Below, one piece after another: positions 60,317 to 64,000 of a stretch of 64,000 nucleotides of DNA. The translations under genes were made by a program, and so were the position numbers. Within the stretch, counting starts at the first letter, position 1, and the number at the start of each line of letters is the position of its first letter. Where the stretch lies: assembly GCA_964394205.1 (NCBI GenBank), contig CAYMVS010000002.1, positions 9,764-73,763 of the forward strand, given 5' to 3'. Below the pieces are notes generated by a model, which ran no database searches, was not told where the DNA came from, and saw only the letters and a list, made by a program, of their open reading frames with translations. Origin of the DNA: HGM05190 sp964394205. GTDB taxonomy: Bacteria > Bacteroidota > Bacteroidia > Bacteroidales > Muribaculaceae.

Positions 60317-60792
60317 TTTGGATAAGATAATCGCGACCCGTCGATATGCTCAAGCACATCAAGATAACGGCGGGCGGCACGGCGCGCCTCGTCGAGATCC
60401 ATAAATGTATAGTTGCCACAATCTCTGGCGCTTGCCCCAGGTATCTCGCCCTCCCAACCGGCCACAGTCTCCATCGTCTCCTTTATCAGATCGACAATGT
60501 CGGCCGATTGCAGATTGCCCTGCAGCAGCAGGTAGTTGCCGGTGCAACACCCCATCGGGCCCCAATATACCACGCGGTCTTTCCACTGCCTGTTGTTGCG
60601 CAAGGCCGTCGCCGCTATATGCTCCATCGCGTGAAGGGCCTGCGGACCGAGAGCCGGCTCCCGGTTGGGGGCGGTCATGCGTATGTCAAACGTCGTGATA
60701 ACATCGCCCGACGGTGTCACATCGCGTCGCGACACATAAATGCCCGGCATCAACCGGGTGTGGTCTATGGTAAAACTGGCTATCTTCTCCAT
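60313..60792 (-). CDS. luxS: S-ribosylhomocysteine lyase (AI-2 synthase)
   Basis: Splits S-ribosylhomocysteine to homocysteine and DPD, the AI-2 precursor. The 159-aa protein has metal ligands H54 and H58 with catalytic E57 in HAMEHIAA, C125 in RDCGNYTF, and the catalytic Cys82 in GPMGCCTGNY. The family motif is GCRTG; here Arg is replaced by Cys83. The start is the ATG at 60792, overlapping the mtnN stop by one base; a GTG precedes it. It follows mtnN directly, so the two steps of SAH detoxification are coupled. Confidence 0.96.
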   Translation of the reverse strand: MEKIASFTIDHTRLMPGIYVSRRDVTPSGDVITTFDIRMTAPNREPALGPQALHAMEHIAATALRNNRQWKDRVVYWGPMGCCTGNYLLLQGNLQSADIVDLIKETMETVAGWEGEIPGASARDCGNYTFMDLDEARRAARRYLDVLEHIDGSRLSYPK

Positions 60793-61451
60793 CACAGGCT
60801 CTCCAATAAAGTTTTAATAATCTCAAAACAACGCTCGGGCGCGTCATCCCAGAAGTTTACATATTGGGCGAAATTGTCACCACCGCCGGGCGTGTCGCTG
60901 ATGACACGTATCACGGCAAAAGGCACCCCCTTGATATAACAAACCTGGGCGACAGCCCCCGATTCCATGTCACAGGCCATCACCTGGGGGTAGAGCTCCT
61001 TTATGCGGGCAAGGTCTTCGACCCGTTGCACGAAAATATCACCCGAGGCTATCAGTCCGTGCTTGACACCCTCCCCCTCAACTTTCAATGGAGCGGGAGT
61101 GAAAAATCTCGGCAGCCCCTCGACGGTACCCCACTCATTGCCGGGGCCACACCAGACATCGTGGTAGGCAACGCTTGAGGCCACCACGACATCGAGCACC
61201 GACGCGCCGCCGGTACCACCGGCCACGCCACTGTTGATGACCAACGACGGGTGAAAGGTGTCGATCAAAGTCAACACACCGATGGCGGCATTCACCTTGC
61301 CTATGCCCGACTGCATCACGGCCACCTCGTGGTTTTTTATTTTACCGATGTGGAGGGTAAAGCCGTTGACTTTCACCTCACTGTAATCTTCAAGCAACGG
61401 CAGCAAGAGCGCCTGCTCCTTGCTCATGGCTACAATTATTCCTATTTTCAT
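60792..61451 (-). CDS. mtnN: 5'-Methylthioadenosine/S-adenosylhomocysteine nucleosidase
   Basis: 219-aa nucleosidase that cleaves SAH to S-ribosylhomocysteine, the LuxS substrate, and recycles MTA from polyamine synthesis. It has E12 (AMSKEQ), the NSGVAGG loop, the MESGAVAQVCY ribose contact and the catalytic Asp in RVISDTPG. It overlaps tadA by 4 nt upstream and luxS by one base downstream. Confidence 0.95.
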   Translation of the reverse strand: MKIGIIVAMSKEQALLLPLLEDYSEVKVNGFTLHIGKIKNHEVAVMQSGIGKVNAAIGVLTLIDTFHPSLVINSGVAGGTGGASVLDVVVASSVAYHDVWCGPGNEWGTVEGLPRFFTPAPLKVEGEGVKHGLIASGDIFVQRVEDLARIKELYPQVMACDMESGAVAQVCYIKGVPFAVIRVISDTPGGGDNFAQYVNFWDDAPERCFEIIKTLLESL

Positions 61452-61894
61452 CTTCTTTTTTCAAAAAATCGTTTCATCAACCCGGCACACTCGTCGGCCA
61501 TGACGCCTCCTTTCACCTCGGCGCGCGGGTGAAACGGTGTCCCTTTCTCAATCAATGTCGTGTATCCCCGTTTTGGGTCGGACGCGCCGTAAACAACTCT
61601 TGACAGCTGTGACCACCCGATGGCCCCGGCGCACATGATGCAAGGCTCTACGGTGACATACAGGGTGCAGTCTTTCAGATACTTGCCTCCGGTTGTCTCG
61701 GCAGCCGCCGTGATGGCCTGCATCTCGGCATGGGCCGTCACGTCGTTAAGAGCCTCGGTCATATTGTGCCCCCGGCCCAACACGGCACCCCGCGCCGACA
61801 CGACGACAGCCCCTATGGGCACCTCATCTTCGTCCATAGCTCTCCCGGCCTCGGCCAACGCCATTTTCATATAGTACAGATCCTTGTCAATCAT
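61448..61894 (-). CDS. tadA: tRNA-specific adenosine deaminase
   Basis: Converts A34 to inosine in tRNA-Arg(ACG). The 148-aa deaminase has the zinc motif HAEMQAI (His, Glu) and PCIMCAGAI (two Cys), as in TadA rather than free-cytidine deaminases. It overlaps rnz upstream and mtnN downstream by 4 nt each. Confidence 0.95.
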   Translation of the reverse strand: MIDKDLYYMKMALAEAGRAMDEDEVPIGAVVVSARGAVLGRGHNMTEALNDVTAHAEMQAITAAAETTGGKYLKDCTLYVTVEPCIMCAGAIGWSQLSRVVYGASDPKRGYTTLIEKGTPFHPRAEVKGGVMADECAGLMKRFFEKRR

Positions 61895-62814
61895 TGTATT
61901 GTGATTTTCATTCCTTCATCGGCCGCAATGACCTCAATCTCCCCGCCGGCACCTTCGAGGGCCTGCAGCCTGAGCGGCCCGCTGTCGGGATAACGCTTTG
62001 AATAATGACCGATGACAAGTTTTCTTGCTCCGGCCTGACGTGCAATCTCTCCGGCCTGACGCGCTGTCGAGTGACCTCGTTGTGCAGCCAGATGTGACTC
62101 GGAGTCGGCGTAGGTCGACTCGTGGTAGATCACCGTCGCCCCTTTCACCGAGGCGGCCACGCGGGCTTTGGCCACGGTGTCGCTGCAATAGGCATAGCTC
62201 ACCGAGGGGTCGGCAGGAGTGGTCAGACGCCCGTTTGCAATGACCTCGCCCGTGTCGGGGCGTGTCCAGTCTGCCCCGGCCTTGATGGCGGCCAGGTCGC
62301 GTATCGGTATATTGAAAAACCTGATCATGTCGCCGCGCAGGTGTCGCGCTTTCTCCTTTTCCTTAAAGATGTAACCTACACAAGGCACACGGTGGTAGAG
62401 CGGGAAAGACTCAACGGTGAGCGACGGCGTGTCGAGCACCGTGTGACGCCCAACGGGGTCGACAGGCTCCCATACAATCTCAAACGATGTCTCGTGGCAA
62501 AAATAATCAATCATCGGCTTGAGCACGTCTATCCCCTCCTTAAATATGTGGATGACAACCCGACCCCCTTTCTGGTGGAGATCCATTGTTGACAGCAATC
62601 CCGGCAGACCAAACAGGTGGTCGCCATGGAGATGGGATATAAAAATGTGGCCCAGGCGCGAGAACTTCAGCCCCAGGCGTCTCATTCCACCCTGCGCCCC
62701 CTCGCCACAGTCAACCATCATCAGGTTGCCGCGATAGTCGATCACCTGTGAAGACGGTTGGTGACGCCGCGAGGGGGTGGCCGAGCCACAGCCGAGTATG
62801 TACACGTCAAACAT
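61891..62814 (-). CDS. rnz: Ribonuclease Z
   Basis: Metallo-beta-lactamase-fold tRNA 3'-endonuclease of 307 aa. It has GSATPS (N-terminal), the zinc motif HLHGDHLFGLPGLL, the exosite-like insert, YCSDT, the Asp-containing YHESTYADS and GHYSKRY near the C-terminus. First gene of the five-gene operon with tadA, so two tRNA maturation genes lead methyl-cycle genes. The ATG at 62814 lies 4 nt after a -7 box. Confidence 0.96.
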   Translation of the reverse strand: MFDVYILGCGSATPSRRHQPSSQVIDYRGNLMMVDCGEGAQGGMRRLGLKFSRLGHIFISHLHGDHLFGLPGLLSTMDLHQKGGRVVIHIFKEGIDVLKPMIDYFCHETSFEIVWEPVDPVGRHTVLDTPSLTVESFPLYHRVPCVGYIFKEKEKARHLRGDMIRFFNIPIRDLAAIKAGADWTRPDTGEVIANGRLTTPADPSVSYAYCSDTVAKARVAASVKGATVIYHESTYADSESHLAAQRGHSTARQAGEIARQAGARKLVIGHYSKRYPDSGPLRLQALEGAGGEIEVIAADEGMKITIQ

Positions 62815-62818
62815 GCCA

Positions 62819-62850
62819 CAAAATTACACATTTTTACTCAAACACACCAA
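62819..62850 (-). promoter_or_regulatory. rnz operon promoter, leaderless type
   Basis: TAATTTTG (62819-62826, minus) with TTG 21 nt upstream (62848-62850). Four nt separate the box from the ATG. Confidence 0.72.
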
Positions 62851-62867
62851 CGGCTGCTCATGAAACA

Positions 62868-62881
62868 ATGTTTTGTAACAC
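62868..62881. promoter_or_regulatory. Dyad shared with the Crp/Fnr gene promoter
   Basis: ATGTTTTGTAACAC contains the dyad TGTT-N4-AACA and is the exact reverse complement of 17209-17222. Its centre lies about 60 bp upstream of the predicted rnz start, a class-I activator distance, and about 98 bp upstream of the predicted EF-G2 start. A second dyad TGTTT-N2-AAACA lies at 62896-62907. Operator function is inference. Confidence 0.45.
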
Positions 62882-62961
62882 TTTTAACGAAAATGTGTTT
62901 AAAAACATATCAAACACACCCCTTTTTCTCAAAAATTTTAAGTACTTTGCGCTCGCAAAAA

Positions 62962-62998
62962 TATTTTTGCCATCACAACCTTGATTGCCTGCAATCAA
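62962..62998 (+). promoter_or_regulatory. EF-G2 -7 box and leader inverted repeat
   Basis: TATTTTTG at 62962-62969 matches TAnnTTTG. An inverted repeat TTGATTGC-CT-GCAATCAA (62981-62998) follows in the leader. It can fold as a 7-bp hairpin with a 4-nt loop, or act as a DNA operator. No -33 TTG at correct spacing. Confidence 0.5.
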
Positions 62999-63016
62999 TA
63001 CAAATACCTTGATAAC

Positions 63017-64000
63017 ATGAAATTTTACCAGACTAACGAAATCAAGAACATAGCCTTGCTTGGTGGCAAAGGCTCGGGAAAAACCACACTCGCTGAGTCA
63101 CTGCTCTTTGAGTGTGGAGTTATAAAACGTCGCGGCTCGGTTGATGCAAAAAACACCGTCAGTGACTATTTCCCGGTTGAAAAAGAGTATGGCTACTCTG
63201 TGTTTTCAACCATTTTCTACTGTGAGTTCAATGGTCGTAAGCTCAATATGATCGACTGCCCCGGTGCCGATGACTTTGTTGGCAATGCCATAACTGCCCT
63301 CAACGTGACCGATACCGGCGTTATTCTGGTAAATGCACAATATGGTGTGGAGGTTGGCACTCAAAATATTTTCCGAACCACCCAAAAGATCAAAAAGCCG
63401 GTCATCTTTGCCATCAACCAGCTTGACGGCGACAAGGCCGACTATGAAAACACCCTCGAGCAGATGCGCGAGCACTTCGGCAAAAAGATTATCCCCATCC
63501 AGTATCCCCTCAACGAGGGCGCCGGCTTCAACGCCATGATTGACGTCCTGCTGATGAAAAAATACTCCTGGGGGGCCGACGGCGGCGTGCCCACAATCGA
63601 GGATATACCGGCCGACCAGATGGACAAGGCGCTCGAGTTGCACCAGCAACTGGTCGAGGCCGCTGCCGAAAACGACGAGACACTCATGGAGAAATTCTTT
63701 GACCAGGGACACCTGACCGAAGACGAGATGCGTGAAGGCATCCGCAAAGGTCTTATCGACCGCTCGATCTATCCGGTGTTCTGTGTCAGCGCCCTCAAGG
63801 ATATGGGCGTTCGCCGCATGATGGAGTTCCTCGGCAACGTCGTTCCCTTTGTTGAAGATATGCCCGCGCCTGTCGACACCGAGGGTCAGGAGGTTAAGCC
63901 CGACAGCAATGGTCCGGTCTCTGTGTTTATGTTCAAGACCACCGTCGAGCCCCACATCGGCGAGGTATCTTATTTCAAGGTAATGTCGGGCACACTCAAG
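63017..64000 (+). CDS. fusA2: Elongation factor G paralogue (EF-G2), 5' part; continues beyond the window
   Basis: The first 328 codons of a Bacteroides-type EF-G2 (family ~718 aa); the frame is open to the last base. The G domain has the P-loop GGKGSGKTT (16-24). G3 is DCPG (80-83) with Ala84 where EF-G has the catalytic His of DTPGH. G4 is NQLD (134-137) in place of NKMD, and the RGITI switch is replaced by GYSVFST. The N-terminus MKFYQTNEIKNIALLGG is typical of this paralogue. In B. thetaiotaomicron EF-G2 is reported, as I recall, to translocate ribosomes without GTPase activity and to be induced under carbon limitation by a Crp-like regulator. It is divergent from rnz. Confidence 0.93.
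   Translation, partial: MKFYQTNEIKNIALLGGKGSGKTTLAESLLFECGVIKRRGSVDAKNTVSDYFPVEKEYGYSVFSTIFYCEFNGRKLNMIDCPGADDFVGNAITALNVTDTGVILVNAQYGVEVGTQNIFRTTQKIKKPVIFAINQLDGDKADYENTLEQMREHFGKKIIPIQYPLNEGAGFNAMIDVLLMKKYSWGADGGVPTIEDIPADQMDKALELHQQLVEAAAENDETLMEKFFDQGHLTEDEMREGIRKGLIDRSIYPVFCVSALKDMGVRRMMEFLGNVVPFVEDMPAPVDTEGQEVKPDSNGPVSVFMFKTTVEPHIGEVSYFKVMSGTLK

Noticed and set aside
63206..63955. Open frame of 249 codons on the minus strand
   Set aside because: Antisense to the EF-G2 G domain; the sense frame has continuous family motifs.

Overview
The window reads as a chromosomal segment of a gut-type Bacteroidales bacterium, most likely of the Muribaculaceae or a close relative. The evidence is the Bacteroidota-type -7 promoter box (TAnnTTTG) in front of many genes and the near absence of Shine-Dalgarno sequences. 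Base composition looks close to 50% GC (by eye, not computed). Gene content agrees: Na+-NQR, a short MenE, an S16 with a long Ala/Glu tail, folP next to cdaA, DUF3575-type and SusC/TonB-type outer-membrane proteins, NspC plus biosynthetic SpeA, and a Bacteroides-type EF-G2. No rRNA, tRNA, insertion sequence, prophage or CRISPR array was found; the window looks like core genome. Genus cannot be fixed from sequence alone.

Layout. 1-6.6 kb: the end of a coiled-coil protein, then the six-gene Na+-translocating NADH:quinone reductase operon nqrABCDEF (minus strand). 6.8-10.5 kb: a small lipoprotein, a pRiA4b ORF-3-like protein and a TonB-dependent receptor. 10.5-14 kb: two HAD phosphatases followed by gmd and fcl (GDP-mannose to GDP-L-fucose). 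14-18 kb: HdeD-like membrane protein, MutS2, and a Crp/Fnr regulator whose 3' end overlaps menE. 18-22.5 kb: menaquinone operon menD-menB-menC-menE, supplying the quinone that Na+-NQR reduces. 22.5-30.1 kb: a large secreted calycin-like protein and a three-gene cell-envelope operon (DUF3575 barrel, an OmpA-like/TPR scaffold, and a protein made of four tandem beta-barrel-like repeats). 30.5-37.4 kb: rpsP, a DUF6377-like sensor/regulator, truA, speA, and an OmpA-like/TPR lipoprotein paralogous to the scaffold in the previous operon. 37.5-46.9 kb: VanZ-like protein, NSS transporter, folP, cdaA, UvrD-type helicase, nspC, a glycosyltransferase and an AGCS symporter. 46.9-57.9 kb: tamB, hisS, a GlmU-like protein, an unknown exported protein, tyrS and a class I aminotransferase. 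58-62.8 kb: a TPR protein, ribH, and a tightly packed operon rnz-tadA-mtnN-luxS-albA_2. 63-64 kb: the first 328 codons of EF-G2.

Points most worth following: (1) the four-repeat outer-membrane protein and its operon, which resembles the assembly end of a fimbrial locus but has no fimbrillin; (2) a 14-bp dyad (ATGTTTTGTAACAC) shared exactly between the promoter of the Crp/Fnr gene and the rnz/EF-G2 intergenic region; (3) EF-G2 lacking the catalytic His of the DxxGH motif; (4) a group of promoters placed 3-4 nt before the ATG, predicting leaderless mRNAs for mutS2, menD, rnz and speA.
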